From Bacillota bacterium (GTDB lineage Bacteria; Bacillota; Clostridia; DSM-8532): DNA of 62,880 bases. Of the stretch, positions 37,635-46,360 are shown in pieces. A model generated the notes under the pieces. It saw only the letters and a program-made list of their open reading frames with translations. It was not told the DNA's origin and did not search any database. Where the stretch lies: assembly GCA_022702935.2 (NCBI GenBank), contig JAKIML020000019.1:1-62880 (forward strand), written 5' to 3'. Each line of letters opens with the position of its first letter. Position 1 is the first letter of the stretch. The position numbers and the translations under genes were made by a program.

Positions 37635-38249
37635 ATGGAGAAGGTGTGTATTATCGGTGGAAGCGGCCATGCCAGGGTGGTGGCCGATATCATTGCATGT
37701 ATGATTAGCAATGGTTATGATGCGCAGGTCATCGGGTTTCTGGATGACAACCCTGAGAAAACCGAGCTTCTTGGCTACCCCCGATTGGGTGACTTAAGCT
37801 GTATTGAGGCATTATCAGCCTCAGGTGCATGCTTTGTCATTGGGATAGGGGATAACGGTACCAGGAAAAAAATCAGTGAAGGCCATAACGTGCGATGGTT
37901 CACTGCCATACATCCTTCAAGCCAAATCAGTTCGTATGCCAGTATCGGCGAGGGTACAGTGATAATGCCCGGCAGTATAATTAATGCGGGGGCTTATGTG
38001 GGGCGGCATGTGATAGTCAACTCCGGAGCGGTCATTGAACATGATTGTCGGTTGGATGATTTTGTTCATGTATCTCCCAATACCACCTTATGCGGCAATG
38101 TCAGCGTTGGGGAGTCCACCCATATTGGAGCAGGGGCTACGGTTATTCAGAATATTAAAATTGGTGCGTTCTCTGTCATTGGCGCAGGATCTGTTGTGGT
38201 CAGGGATATCTGCGACAATAAGACAGTAAAGGGCGTACCTGCAAGGTAA
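37635..38249 (+). CDS. pglD: UDP-amino-sugar N-acetyltransferase
   Basis: Acetylates the 4-amino group of UDP-4-amino-4,6-dideoxy-GlcNAc to give UDP-N,N'-diacetylbacillosamine. The N-terminal Rossmann-like part (VCIIGGSGHARVVADII) binds the substrate. From about residue 85 a left-handed beta helix carries hexapeptides, with the catalytic histidine region GAVIEHDCRLDDFVHVSPN. ATG at 37635 is best spaced from AGAAGGA; ATG at 37629 overlaps the pglC stop. It is followed by the aminotransferase. Confidence 0.9.
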   Translation: MEKVCIIGGSGHARVVADIIACMISNGYDAQVIGFLDDNPEKTELLGYPRLGDLSCIEALSASGACFVIGIGDNGTRKKISEGHNVRWFTAIHPSSQISSYASIGEGTVIMPGSIINAGAYVGRHVIVNSGAVIEHDCRLDDFVHVSPNTTLCGNVSVGESTHIGAGATVIQNIKIGAFSVIGAGSVVVRDICDNKTVKGVPAR

Positions 38250-38260
38250 GGAAGACGATT

Positions 38261-39397
38261 ATGGATAAGAGAATCTATCTGTCGGCTCCCGATATAACGG
38301 GAAATGAAATCAAATATGCCATGGATGCCTTTCAGTCCAACTGGATTGCACCTTTAGGGCCCAATGTGGATGCTTTTGAAAAAATGTTTATTGAAAGGGT
38401 TGGCGCAAAATCAGCGTTGGCCCTTTCGTCAGGAACTGCCGCCATACATTTGGCTGTTAAGTACCTCGGGGTAAATCCGGGCGATGAGGTGTTCTGCTCG
38501 GCATTAACCTTTGCTGGAAGCTGTTTTCCCATATGCTATGAGGGGGGACAGCCGGTTTTCATTGATTCGGAGCCTGATTCCTGGAATATGTCACCGTCAG
38601 CCCTTGAAAGAGCCCTGGATGACTCTAAAAAAAGAAACAAGCTCCCTAAGGCGGTTGTTGTGGTTAATGTGTATGGGCAGAGTGCGGATATGGACGCCAT
38701 CCTTCCGCTCTGTGAAGACTACGGTGTTCCGGTGCTTGAGGATGCGGCAGAATCCCTGGGGGCTTGTTACAAAGGAAGAAATAGCGGAACCTTTGGGTAC
38801 TTTGGAGCTTTTTCTTTTAACGGCAACAAGATTGTCACCACCAGCGGCGGTGGAATGCTGGTATCGGACGATGCAGAGGCCATTGAGAAGTGCCGCTTCT
38901 GGTCTACGCAGTCCCGCGAAAAAGTGTTGCACTACGAACATGTTGAGATAGGCTATAACTACAGATTGAGCAATATCCTGGCCGGTGTGGGCATGGGTCA
39001 GCTCGAGCAGCTTGATCAGAAGATCGAAAAGAGAAAAAGCATTTTTGCAAAGTATAAAGAGGCATTCAGCGCAATTGAGGAAATCGAAATGTTTCCCATA
39101 CCCTCATGGAGCCAACCTAATTACTGGTTGTCGGTTATCCTGATCAATGAGAAATCCAGAGTATCACCTCAAAAAGTGCTTGATGCGCTAGCCCAGAATA
39201 ATATTGAAGCCAGACCGGTATGGAAGCCCATGCATCTTCAACCCGTCTTCGCAAAGAATGCTTTCTTTCCCCATTTCCAGGACGGTGAAAGTGTGTCTGA
39301 ACACCTTTACCATTGGGGGATATGCCTGCCTTCCGGTACCGGGCTTACGGATGCGGAACTGGATAGGGTTATCGAGACGATTAAGAAACTTTTCTAG
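38261..39397 (+). CDS. pglE: PLP-dependent UDP-4-keto-sugar aminotransferase
   Basis: A DegT/DnrJ/EryC1-family aminotransferase of 378 aa. SSGTAAIHLAVKYLGV binds the phosphate, EDAAESLGACYKGRNSG holds the PLP aspartate, and FSFNGNKIVTTSGGG contains the PLP lysine. The start IYLSAPDITGNE is characteristic of PglE. It aminates the 4-keto product of the dehydratase encoded downstream. It ends the operon transcribed from 33820; a further promoter follows. Confidence 0.9.
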   Translation: MDKRIYLSAPDITGNEIKYAMDAFQSNWIAPLGPNVDAFEKMFIERVGAKSALALSSGTAAIHLAVKYLGVNPGDEVFCSALTFAGSCFPICYEGGQPVFIDSEPDSWNMSPSALERALDDSKKRNKLPKAVVVVNVYGQSADMDAILPLCEDYGVPVLEDAAESLGACYKGRNSGTFGYFGAFSFNGNKIVTTSGGGMLVSDDAEAIEKCRFWSTQSREKVLHYEHVEIGYNYRLSNILAGVGMGQLEQLDQKIEKRKSIFAKYKEAFSAIEEIEMFPIPSWSQPNYWLSVILINEKSRVSPQKVLDALAQNNIEARPVWKPMHLQPVFAKNAFFPHFQDGESVSEHLYHWGICLPSGTGLTDAELDRVIETIKKLF

Positions 39398-39420
39398 GCA
39401 GTCTTGGAAGCTCATTACAA

Positions 39421-39448
39421 TTGATTTCAGCAGGTGGTATGGTAAAAT
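39421..39448 (+). promoter_or_regulatory. Promoter of pglF
   Basis: TTGATT at 39421-39426 and TAAAAT at 39443-39448, spaced 16 bp, with TGG just before the -10 (extended -10). It lies 24 bp after the aminotransferase stop and would start transcription about 30 nt ahead of pglF. Confidence 0.5.
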
Positions 39449-39485
39449 AAAATGGTCACAAGTTAAGCGCTAATGGGGGAAAAAA

Positions 39486-41348
39486 GTGAAAAGAATTTAC
39501 CGCAGCGTAGTTTTCTACTGTGCTGATATCCTATCGCTCAATATTGGCCTTTTTTTGGCTTATTATATCAGATTTGATTTTAACCTGGGCTCCATTGCAC
39601 AAGACTTTGTGCCATATATGGGATGGATTGCCCTTGTTGCCACGCTTGTTAAAATTGCAATATTCTCCTTTTTTAGACTGTATCATAGTCTATGGCGTTA
39701 TGCAGGCATCTATGAGGTGATTCAGGTCGTTATAGCCTCTGCCTTGGCTAATGGCCTGCTGTCCCTGGTTCTGGTCGTTCAGTACTTCCTTCTGGGTTGG
39801 GTGTTTGCCCCCAGAAGTCTTTTTGCGCTGACTTTTATGATAGATGTCTTTGCCGTGGGAGGAGTGCGGCTGCTCTATCGCGTTTACCGCAGTCATGTGC
39901 TGGGAAGCCATGTAGACTATGACAAGATCAAGCGCGTGCTTATCATAGGTGCCGGTGATGCAGGTATCATTATTGCCCGTGAAATGAAACGCAATCCGGA
40001 GCTTCATCAGAAGCCGGTGGCTTTTATTGATAATGACAGTTTGAAAATTGGCAATAAAATTAATGGCATTCCCATTGTAGGCGATGATTCCATGATATCC
40101 CGGACGGTTCAAAAGGAAAAGATCAATGAAATCATCATAGCCTTGCCTAAGGCTAAACCTGCCATGCTTAACCGGATTTACAGCGAATGTGCTAAAACAG
40201 GATGTCGGATCAGAATTCTTCCATCAATGTCACAGATCATTGATGAGACGGTAGTCATGCAAAAGGTTAAGGATGTGGATATCGAAGACCTTCTCGGCCG
40301 AGAGATGGTTAAGCTGGATACCGAGGAGATTGAATCCTACCTTAAGGATCATGTGGTCTTAGTGACTGGAGCGGGAGGCTCCATCGGTTCGGAACTCTGC
40401 CGGCAGATTGCTGTTTATAAGCCGGCCAGGCTTGTCATGCTTGATAACTATGAAAATAATCTGCATGATGTCATATTGGAGCTTAAGGCGCTTTATCCCC
40501 ATCAAAGCTTCGAACCTTATATTGCCAATATCAGGGAGGAGAAGCGCATCCAAAGCATCTTCGATGAGGTTAAGCCCCACATTGTCTTTCATGCAGCAGC
40601 CCATAAACATGTCCCTTTGATGGAGTGGCATCCCGAGGAGGCCCTTAAAAACAATGTTATCGGGACATGGAATGTGGCTCAAGCGGCCCATAAGTCTGGG
40701 GTTAAACGATTTGTACTTATTTCAAGTGATAAGGCTGTTAATCCCACCAATGTTATGGGCGCAACCAAAAGAATCGCGGAGATGATCATTCAGTCCCTTG
40801 ATGCAATCAGTACAACCGAGTTTGTGGCTGTTCGCTTTGGCAATGTATTGGGGAGCAATGGGAGCGTTATTCCGCTGTTTAAGCGTCAAATTGAGGCCGG
40901 AGGACCCGTGACCGTCACTCATCCTGATATGACACGTTTCTTTATGGCCATACCCGAAGCGGCTCAGCTTGTGATTCAGGCAGGGGCATTTGCAAAAGGG
41001 GGAGAAATTTTTATCCTGGACATGGGTCAACCAGTTAAGATCCTGGATCTTGCTGAAAATATGATACGTTTATCCGGGTATGAACCCTATGAGGATATTG
41101 ACATTAAATTTATTGGTTTGCGGCCTGGTGAAAAGCTGTTTGAGGAGCTTCTTCTTAACGAAGAGGGCATTATGCGGACCAAGAATGAGAAAATATTCGT
41201 TGTTGAACCCCTAATCGATGATTACAATTATATCCGGGGGAAGATTGAGGATCTTATAAATATCTTAGAAAAGGGCACAAATGACCGAGAGATCAAAGAA
41301 TTCATAAAAACCATGGTGCCGACCTATAGTGCTAAATCTGAAATTTAG
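39486..41348 (+). CDS. pglF: UDP-GlcNAc 4,6-dehydratase, membrane-bound
   Basis: First step of UDP-diacetylbacillosamine synthesis. At 620 aa it is the long WbpM/PglF/CapD type: four N-terminal membrane helices (about 10-130), a first Rossmann domain (VLIIGAGDAGIIIA), and the catalytic NAD domain with VTGAGGSIGSELCRQI, SSDKAVNPTNVMGATKR and FGNVLGSNGSVIP. In this family a Met-x3-Lys replaces the usual Tyr-x3-Lys. GTG at 39486 follows GGGGGA. With pglE, D and C it completes the pathway. Confidence 0.93.
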   Translation: MKRIYRSVVFYCADILSLNIGLFLAYYIRFDFNLGSIAQDFVPYMGWIALVATLVKIAIFSFFRLYHSLWRYAGIYEVIQVVIASALANGLLSLVLVVQYFLLGWVFAPRSLFALTFMIDVFAVGGVRLLYRVYRSHVLGSHVDYDKIKRVLIIGAGDAGIIIAREMKRNPELHQKPVAFIDNDSLKIGNKINGIPIVGDDSMISRTVQKEKINEIIIALPKAKPAMLNRIYSECAKTGCRIRILPSMSQIIDETVVMQKVKDVDIEDLLGREMVKLDTEEIESYLKDHVVLVTGAGGSIGSELCRQIAVYKPARLVMLDNYENNLHDVILELKALYPHQSFEPYIANIREEKRIQSIFDEVKPHIVFHAAAHKHVPLMEWHPEEALKNNVIGTWNVAQAAHKSGVKRFVLISSDKAVNPTNVMGATKRIAEMIIQSLDAISTTEFVAVRFGNVLGSNGSVIPLFKRQIEAGGPVTVTHPDMTRFFMAIPEAAQLVIQAGAFAKGGEIFILDMGQPVKILDLAENMIRLSGYEPYEDIDIKFIGLRPGEKLFEELLLNEEGIMRTKNEKIFVVEPLIDDYNYIRGKIEDLINILEKGTNDREIKEFIKTMVPTYSAKSEI

Positions 41349-41363
41349 CAGGAGGACAATATT

Positions 41364-43547
41364 GTGAGCCAACACAATGATAATGAGAATGCTCCTGTTG
41401 TCTCACTTGAAAAGAAATCTGCGCTTGATTATCTGGCCCTTTTAAGTGTTATTGTGGCCTCTGCCATTGTCCCTTTAATCGTGCTGATGAAGGCTGTCAG
41501 GCTGGAGGGTATTCTGTTTGAAGCCTGGAATGGCAAAGAGGTTATTTCCGATTTTTTCAGCTATTATAAGTCCAGGGTTCTGCTTGCATGTCTTGTTGCA
41601 CTCCTGATCTATTTGCTTATCCGCATATTCATGGGAAGGGGCATTGAGCTTCCAAAGCTCTTTTTGCCCCTGGGGATCTATACTGTGATGGTTATGCTTT
41701 CGGCCCTTTTAGCCGAGCACAAAATTGTTGCGCTATACGGATTTGTGGAACGCTATGAGGGTTTATTCTCCATACTTTGCTATATTGCTTTGGCCATTGT
41801 GGCGTTTCTCACAATAAAGAATAAGCGGCGGCTGAAGGTTGTGCTGTTTGCTGTTTTCGCTTCTATGACGCTTCTTGCCATTCTTGGCTTGACACAATTC
41901 TATGATATGGACTTTTTTCAGACACCTCTTGGAAAGAAGCTTATTCTCCCTAAAATCCATGAGCATCTGGCCGACGGCTTATATTTTACCTTCGCGAAGC
42001 AAAAAATTATGTATACCACAGTCTATAATCCCAATTATTTGGGATCTTACTCGGCGCTGCTGTTTCCTGTGGCTCTGGGGCTTTGCTTCTCATGGATCGA
42101 GAAGGGTGGCTGGAGATTTATACTGGCTCTGATCTTTACGCTGGCATCCTTTGTGCTTTTCCTGGGAGGGATGTCCAGAGCGGGTATCCTGGGCGGTCTG
42201 GCTGCATTGGTTCTCTTTGTCCTCTTCTTCAGAAAAAGGATTAAAAAAAACGTGGTTCGCAGTGGAATCATTCTGATTCTGCTGGCAGGGGTATATATTA
42301 CCATGGATCTTACCTCCGGGGGAGCGGTGACCCGGGAGTTTATAAGCACCCTTCCCACAGCCCAGGAAATGGGCATGGCTGACGGTTCCCATGATGGGAA
42401 AGTGATGGTCAAAAATATAGAGCTTTGTGGTCATGATCTTTATTTTGAAACCGAAACGGAAGGCTTGCTTATTGGCTATGACAGTACCGTTCCGGATTTT
42501 TATGCCTATGATCAACAGGGAAGAGAACTTACCTTTGTGGTATCAGAAAGTACATATTCCTTTAAGGATGAAGCCTATAAAGACTTTAAGGTCATCGAGC
42601 TGAGTGATGGCGTCAATCTATTGGGGAAGGATTGGACCCTTCAATTTCGTATAGAGGACGGCGGCTTTAAATTCCTTACCGAGGAAGGTACTATGGAGGA
42701 CCCGATGAATGCTTCATCCTCGGGAATCAGGATTCTTGAAGCAAAAGGCAAAAGTCTTACCTTGGAAGCTGAAAGCATAAGGCTTAACCTTGTTCATAAT
42801 GAGAGTGGCTTTGCCTATTATAATGCGCAGGGTTTAAAGCTGGACAAAATTCTGACCGAAGCGAAGTTTACCTTTGCAGACGAGCAATATAAGGACTATG
42901 CCATTATTCCCAATAAGGGATGGTTCTATCTTATCTGGAACGATTACAAGCTGCCGTTTGTGGTTCATGAAGATAAACTGCTTTTTATGGTCAAGACAGG
43001 CGTATATATTGATAAGTTTGATAGACCTGAGACCTTTGGGTTTAAAGGACGGGAGCTCTTTGCTTCTGGCCGGGGATACATATGGTCAAGGAGCATTCCC
43101 ATGCTTAAGAACACCTTGCTTATAGGTAACGGGCCCGATACATATGCCATATACTTCCCCCAAAATGAGATCGACAGTAAGATGAACTTCTTAAACAGTT
43201 CCAGCCGTATCGTAGATAAGCCCCATAGCTGGTATCTGCAAATGGGCATCGATACCGGGGTCATTTCCCTTGCGGCCATGCTGGTGTTCCTGGCCTGGTA
43301 TTGGCTTAAGGGCTTCGCTGTATTTATCAAGGATGTGGATGGGGCTGAAAGGACTCTTGGCGCTGCTATTCTGTGCGGGGTTACCGGCTATTTGATAGCT
43401 GCATTGTTTAATGACAGCACGGTCTCTGTGGCTCCCGTATTCTGGACACTTTTGGGGTCGGGTATCGCCATCCTGTATCGATGCGTGCCAGGCTCGGTAT
43501 CCGGTCCGGTTCAAGCGCCCCATAGTGAGGATTGCAGCAATAGCTGA
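41364..43547 (+). CDS. O-antigen ligase-like membrane protein with duplicated extracytoplasmic domain
   Basis: Paralogue of the protein at 28100, with the same helix layout and the same landmarks SRAGILGG (about 271), GRGYIWSRSIPMLKN (about 569) and GNGPDTYAIYFPQ (about 588). It is 115 residues longer because the insert domain occurs twice, at about 348-443 and 454-547, sharing the patterns F-x-AY-x-x-QG and F-x-DE-x-YKD. GTG at 41364 follows AGGAGGA. It probably polymerises or ligates the bacillosamine-containing glycan. The two paralogues may act on different lengths or acceptors. Confidence 0.8.
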   Translation: MSQHNDNENAPVVSLEKKSALDYLALLSVIVASAIVPLIVLMKAVRLEGILFEAWNGKEVISDFFSYYKSRVLLACLVALLIYLLIRIFMGRGIELPKLFLPLGIYTVMVMLSALLAEHKIVALYGFVERYEGLFSILCYIALAIVAFLTIKNKRRLKVVLFAVFASMTLLAILGLTQFYDMDFFQTPLGKKLILPKIHEHLADGLYFTFAKQKIMYTTVYNPNYLGSYSALLFPVALGLCFSWIEKGGWRFILALIFTLASFVLFLGGMSRAGILGGLAALVLFVLFFRKRIKKNVVRSGIILILLAGVYITMDLTSGGAVTREFISTLPTAQEMGMADGSHDGKVMVKNIELCGHDLYFETETEGLLIGYDSTVPDFYAYDQQGRELTFVVSESTYSFKDEAYKDFKVIELSDGVNLLGKDWTLQFRIEDGGFKFLTEEGTMEDPMNASSSGIRILEAKGKSLTLEAESIRLNLVHNESGFAYYNAQGLKLDKILTEAKFTFADEQYKDYAIIPNKGWFYLIWNDYKLPFVVHEDKLLFMVKTGVYIDKFDRPETFGFKGRELFASGRGYIWSRSIPMLKNTLLIGNGPDTYAIYFPQNEIDSKMNFLNSSSRIVDKPHSWYLQMGIDTGVISLAAMLVFLAWYWLKGFAVFIKDVDGAERTLGAAILCGVTGYLIAALFNDSTVSVAPVFWTLLGSGIAILYRCVPGSVSGPVQAPHSEDCSNS

Positions 43548-43612
43548 ATGGCACCTTATGTGAACGCATTGCTTTAAGCCACATCTGGATGCATTCATTT
43601 TAAAGAACACAT

Positions 43613-43664
43613 AAGAGCCCTCAGGGATGTAACTGATTATCATCCTTGAGGGCTCCCTTTTATT
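43613..43664 (+). terminator. Terminator closing the second glycan locus
   Basis: GAGCCCTCAGGGATG pairs with CATCCTTGAGGGCTC over 15 positions (one G-T pair), followed by CCTTTTATT. It is strong and lies about 65 bp after the ligase stop. Confidence 0.9.
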
Positions 43665-43673
43665 AAAAAACCT

Positions 43674-43702
43674 TTGACAAAAATACCATGTTATGCTAGT
43701 AT
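43674..43702 (+). promoter_or_regulatory. Promoter of the DUF4418 gene
   Basis: A perfect TTGACA at 43674-43679 and TAGTAT at 43697-43702, spaced 17 bp. The short leader that follows is an AT-rich run containing CATATATATAAAATATGTAA, similar in character to the AT-rich stretches before rrf2 and cysK. Confidence 0.6.
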
Positions 43703-43759
43703 CTTTTATAACATATAATTCATATATATAAAATATGTAATATGAAAGAGGTAATGCAC

Positions 43760-44173
43760 ATGAAACGCAGAATTATTAGCTCCCTTCCATTAATTATCCT
43801 GGGCTTGATTATTGGCCTGGGTCCCCAGTTCATTTTTCCGGTATGTGAGGCCGGTGAAAAGGTCATGAAGTGCTTTTGGACGGCCCGGATCGAGTTGGGA
43901 ATAGGGGGGCTGATTGTCCTTCTGAGCTTAATCTACATAGCCTTTCGTGAAACAGGGGTCCGTCTGGGCCTGGTGATCGCCATCTTCTTTAGCAGTATTC
44001 TTTCCATTCTTGTGCCCACTGTGCTCATTGGCGTCTGCGGCATGGCAACCATGCAGTGCCGGGTGCAAACACTCCCTGCCCTGGTTGTATCGGGAGCCCT
44101 TACCGCTTTAATATCGGCTATCTACGGCCTCATTTTGGCAGGTGATCTTAAAAAGGCAGGGAACACCCTTTAA
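43760..44173 (+). CDS. DUF4418 family membrane protein
   Basis: A 138-aa protein with four hydrophobic helices: about residues 5-25, 43-60, 68-93 and 105-127. Paired cysteines occur in outward loops (PVCEAGEKVMKC and GVCGMATMQC). This pattern matches the DUF4418 family, whose function is unknown but which often occurs with ABC transporter genes. ATG at 43760 follows AGAGGT. The gene is monocistronic, with its own promoter, and its last bases form part of a terminator shared with the convergent rrf2 gene. Confidence 0.72.
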   Translation: MKRRIISSLPLIILGLIIGLGPQFIFPVCEAGEKVMKCFWTARIELGIGGLIVLLSLIYIAFRETGVRLGLVIAIFFSSILSILVPTVLIGVCGMATMQCRVQTLPALVVSGALTALISAIYGLILAGDLKKAGNTL

Positions 44174-44190
44174 AGGGTTTCCTGCCTCTC
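44154..44190. terminator. Bidirectional terminator between DUF4418 and rrf2
   Basis: GGCAGGGAACACCCTTT and AAAGGGTTTCCTGCC form a long hairpin. On the minus strand it is followed by TTTTT, a strong end for the rrf2 transcript. On the plus strand the T-run is poorer. The DUF4418 stop codon lies inside the hairpin. Confidence 0.75.
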
Positions 44191-44282
44191 ATAAGCTTTC
44201 ACGGGAAAGTAATCCGCTAGCATAGTACCTCAAGCCAATCAGGAACAAAACCATGATACTTTAACCGCATTCTCCAAACCCG

Positions 44283-44729
44283 TCAGATATAGAACATTAA
44301 GGCATGTCCATCCTTGTGCTTTTCAGCCTCAATGACCAGATCGCTGATGGTGATCTTCTCCAGGGTCTCTTTGACCGAGAGATCCAGTACATCAAAGGCA
44401 GCCAGTCTCATAGCGGCGTCGATGGCCGGAGCCTTTTCTTTGACAGTCTCCTCAACCTTCTCAAAAAGCGAGGTTTCAATGGCGGCCAGCACATCATATA
44501 CGGTGATTTGCTCGGGTGAACGTGTGAGCATATAACCGCCCTGGGCGCCCTTAATGGAGGTAACAATATCTCCGCGCTTGAGCAGTGAAAAGACCTGTTC
44601 CAAATAGATCTTGGAAATACCAAGCTTCTCTGAAATACTGATGACAGTAATGGTATCGCCTGTTGGGTACTGCTGTGCCATACTGATAACTGCGGCCAAT
44701 CCATAGCGGCCCTTTGCAGAAATCCTCAT
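44283..44729 (-). CDS. Rrf2-family regulator, CymR-like
   Basis: A winged-helix DNA-binding protein of 148 aa. MRISAKGRYGLAAVISMAQ opens the family domain, EKLGISKIYLEQVFSLLKRG is the recognition part, and IKGAQGGYMLTR the wing. It contains no cysteine at all, so it cannot carry the Fe-S cluster of IscR/NsrR-type members. That leaves the CymR type, which in Bacillota represses sulfur-uptake genes in complex with CysK. A cysK gene starts the neighbouring operon. It has its own promoter (44769-44797). A role as the repressor of the nitrogenase-like operon is inference. Confidence 0.85.
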   Translation of the reverse strand: MRISAKGRYGLAAVISMAQQYPTGDTITVISISEKLGISKIYLEQVFSLLKRGDIVTSIKGAQGGYMLTRSPEQITVYDVLAAIETSLFEKVEETVKEKAPAIDAAMRLAAFDVLDLSVKETLEKITISDLVIEAEKHKDGHALMFYI

Positions 44730-44768
44730 AGGGGACCCTCATTTCATATTATTTTAGTATGTATTAAA

Positions 44769-44797
44769 ATCATATGTAAAAATGCGCCTCTTGTCAA
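44769..44797 (-). promoter_or_regulatory. Promoter of rrf2
   Basis: Reading the minus strand, TTGACA (44792-44797) is followed after 17 bp by TATGAT (44769-44774). A 9-bp word, TATGTATTA, lies on the plus strand at 44758-44766, over the expected start site, and recurs in the cysK leader. It is a candidate operator for self-control. Confidence 0.65.
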
Positions 44798-44924
44798 TGG
44801 TATGTGCGTATTCTTGATGGAGAGTATACCCCATATTGGGCAAGGCATACTGTTGGGACCTCCTTTCAGCGGGGTACCCGCTGGAGGGAAGAGGCTTGAG
44901 ACGCCCAATGCCAGATCAAACAGC

Positions 44925-44962
44925 GAAAAAAAGAGGAGTTAAGGTTATTTACCTAAACTCCT
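44925..44962 (-). terminator. Terminator of the nitrogenase-like operon
   Basis: On the minus strand AGGAGTTTAGG pairs with CCTTAACTCCT around TAAATAA (one mismatch), followed by CTTTTTTTCG. It ends the operon about 100 bp after the nifH-like stop and separates it from rrf2. Confidence 0.88.
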
Positions 44963-45020
44963 TGATTTGCAGATGCGGGTATATATGCAGCCAGAAAAAA
45001 CCTGTTTAAGGGTAAGATTA

Positions 45021-45050
45021 AAGACACCCATGTAATAATGGGTGATCTTA
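45021..45050 (-). other. Hairpin just behind the nifH-like gene
   Basis: AAGA-T-CACCCAT pairs with ATGGGTG-TCTT (one bulged base), but only TCTTTAAT follows. It may protect the transcript's 3' end rather than terminate it, since a better terminator lies 60 bp on. Confidence 0.4.
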
Positions 45051-45062
45051 AGCCTACTTGCC

Positions 45063-45941
45063 TTACAGGTTGCCTGAAAGCTCGGGGCGGACAGTACCTG
45101 TTTCCAGGGCCAAAAGATAATCGCCCCATTTGGAGGCCCAGGCGCGAAGCTCCTGTATGTCCATAGGCGCCGGTGTTTTGGAATCAGTATGGTTAGCAAT
45201 CTTTTCAGCAAGACTCATATAGACCTTGGCCTGTGCCGAATCGGGAGCGGCCTCTATGGTGGTTTTTCCCTGGAGCTCGCATTGGGTGACCGTTACCGAG
45301 CGAGGTATGTACTCCACTACCTGGGTTTTGGTCTGGGCCACGAAATCGTCGATAATCTCCCGGGCATAGGGCGCATTGATGGAATTGGCGATAACCCCTC
45401 CCAGCAGGGCGCCTCCCGCATTGGAATACTTTTTAATGCCCTTGAAAAGATTATTGGCGGCATAAACGGCCATGAAGTCCGCTGAAGAAACCGTGAAAAC
45501 ATGCTCGGCAATTCCCTCTCGAATGGGTACGGCGAACCCGCCGCAGACCACGTCGCCCAGGACGTCATAGATGACAAAGTCCAGGTCCAGTTCCTCAAAG
45601 ACCCGCTGCTGTTTGAAAAGCTCTACAGCGGTAATGATACCGCGTCCGGCGCAGCCCACGCCCGGAGCGGGGCCTCCTGCTTCTACGCAATAAATGCCGT
45701 TGAAGCCTGTATAGATTACATCATGAGCGTTGACAGTGCTCTTTTCCCTTAAGGTATCCAAAACCGTGGGAATATAGGTGCCATTCCTCAGCGTATTGGT
45801 TGAATCACTCTTAGGGTCGCACCCAAACTGCATGACCTTGAAGCCCAGCTTGGAAAGTGCGGCGGTGAGATTGGATGTGGTGGTGGACTTTCCGATGCCA
45901 CCCTTGCCATAGATTGCGATCTGAGTTGCTCTTTTTGCCAT
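45063..45941 (-). CDS. NifH-like reductase (nitrogenase iron protein family)
   Basis: ATP-dependent electron donor to the NifDK-like catalytic protein. The 292-aa chain has the P-loop GKGGIGKST (12-20), the switch [10 protein letters not shown], Cys97 in GVGCAGRG and Cys133 in DVVCGGFA, which bridge the dimer's [4Fe-4S] cluster, and Arg100 at the usual ADP-ribosylation position. It is clearly NifH-family, but it lies last in an operon without nifEN or nifV and with sulfur genes. I read it as the partner of a nitrogenase-like reductase (MarH type) rather than true NifH. GGAGGG precedes the ATG. Confidence 0.9.
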   Translation of the reverse strand: MAKRATQIAIYGKGGIGKSTTTSNLTAALSKLGFKVMQFGCDPKSDSTNTLRNGTYIPTVLDTLREKSTVNAHDVIYTGFNGIYCVEAGGPAPGVGCAGRGIITAVELFKQQRVFEELDLDFVIYDVLGDVVCGGFAVPIREGIAEHVFTVSSADFMAVYAANNLFKGIKKYSNAGGALLGGVIANSINAPYAREIIDDFVAQTKTQVVEYIPRSVTVTQCELQGKTTIEAAPDSAQAKVYMSLAEKIANHTDSKTPAPMDIQELRAWASKWGDYLLALETGTVRPELSGNL

Positions 45942-45943
45942 GA

Positions 45944-46312
45944 TTATTTACCCTCCGGAACAGTATAGTTTGTTTGAATAAAGTAGCGCGTAAGCTTGTT
46001 CAAGGCATCCTCAATGGTATCAGGCTGTTCGAATACGCCAATGTGGTTGATTTCCAATGCCCGCCTGGCCACCATGCCAATGCAGGCCACCAGCACAGCC
46101 GTGCAATCCCTCAATGCATTAATGCTTTCCAGCAGCCCTTCATCGGTATGCTCACCTGAGCTGCAAAGGGGAGTTACCTTGCGCTCTTCATAGAAGCGCC
46201 AGGTGCCATCCCTGTTGATGTCAAGAATATAAAATACCTTGGCCCTGCCGAAATGCTCATTAATCACCTTTCCGTCAAGGGATGCCACGGCCACTCTCCA
46301 AGCCTTATCCAT
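45944..46312 (-). CDS. NifX/NifB C-terminal-like cofactor-binding protein
   Basis: A 122-aa single-domain protein of the dinitrogenase iron-molybdenum cofactor family: [25 protein letters not shown] is the family opening, and [11 protein letters not shown] the helix that follows. Such domains carry or hold cofactor precursors (NifX, NafY, the NifB tail). The NifB-like protein of this operon lacks that tail, so this gene may supply it in trans. It ends 2 bp before the nifH-like gene begins and has a GAAGGAGG site. Confidence 0.85.
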   Translation of the reverse strand: MDKAWRVAVASLDGKVINEHFGRAKVFYILDINRDGTWRFYEERKVTPLCSSGEHTDEGLLESINALRDCTAVLVACIGMVARRALEINHIGVFEQPDTIEDALNKLTRYFIQTNYTVPEGK

Positions 46313-46360
46313 GGGTATGCCTCCTTCTTAAAAGTCTGGGTAATATATAGGAAACCTGAA

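Larger units (their letters stand above)
44798..45062. other. Gene-free stretch between nifH-like and rrf2, with hairpins
   Basis: No open reading frame here looks real. From right to left it holds a small hairpin behind nifH-like (45021-45050, CACCCAT with ATGGGTG), a strong minus-strand terminator (44925-44962), and a GC-rich stem at 44862-44888 (CAGCGGG with CCCGCTG, extended by CC plus three wobble or A-T pairs) enclosed by ATTGGGC (44835) and GCCCAAT (44903). The nested stems suggest a structured element that I cannot name. Confidence 0.5.
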
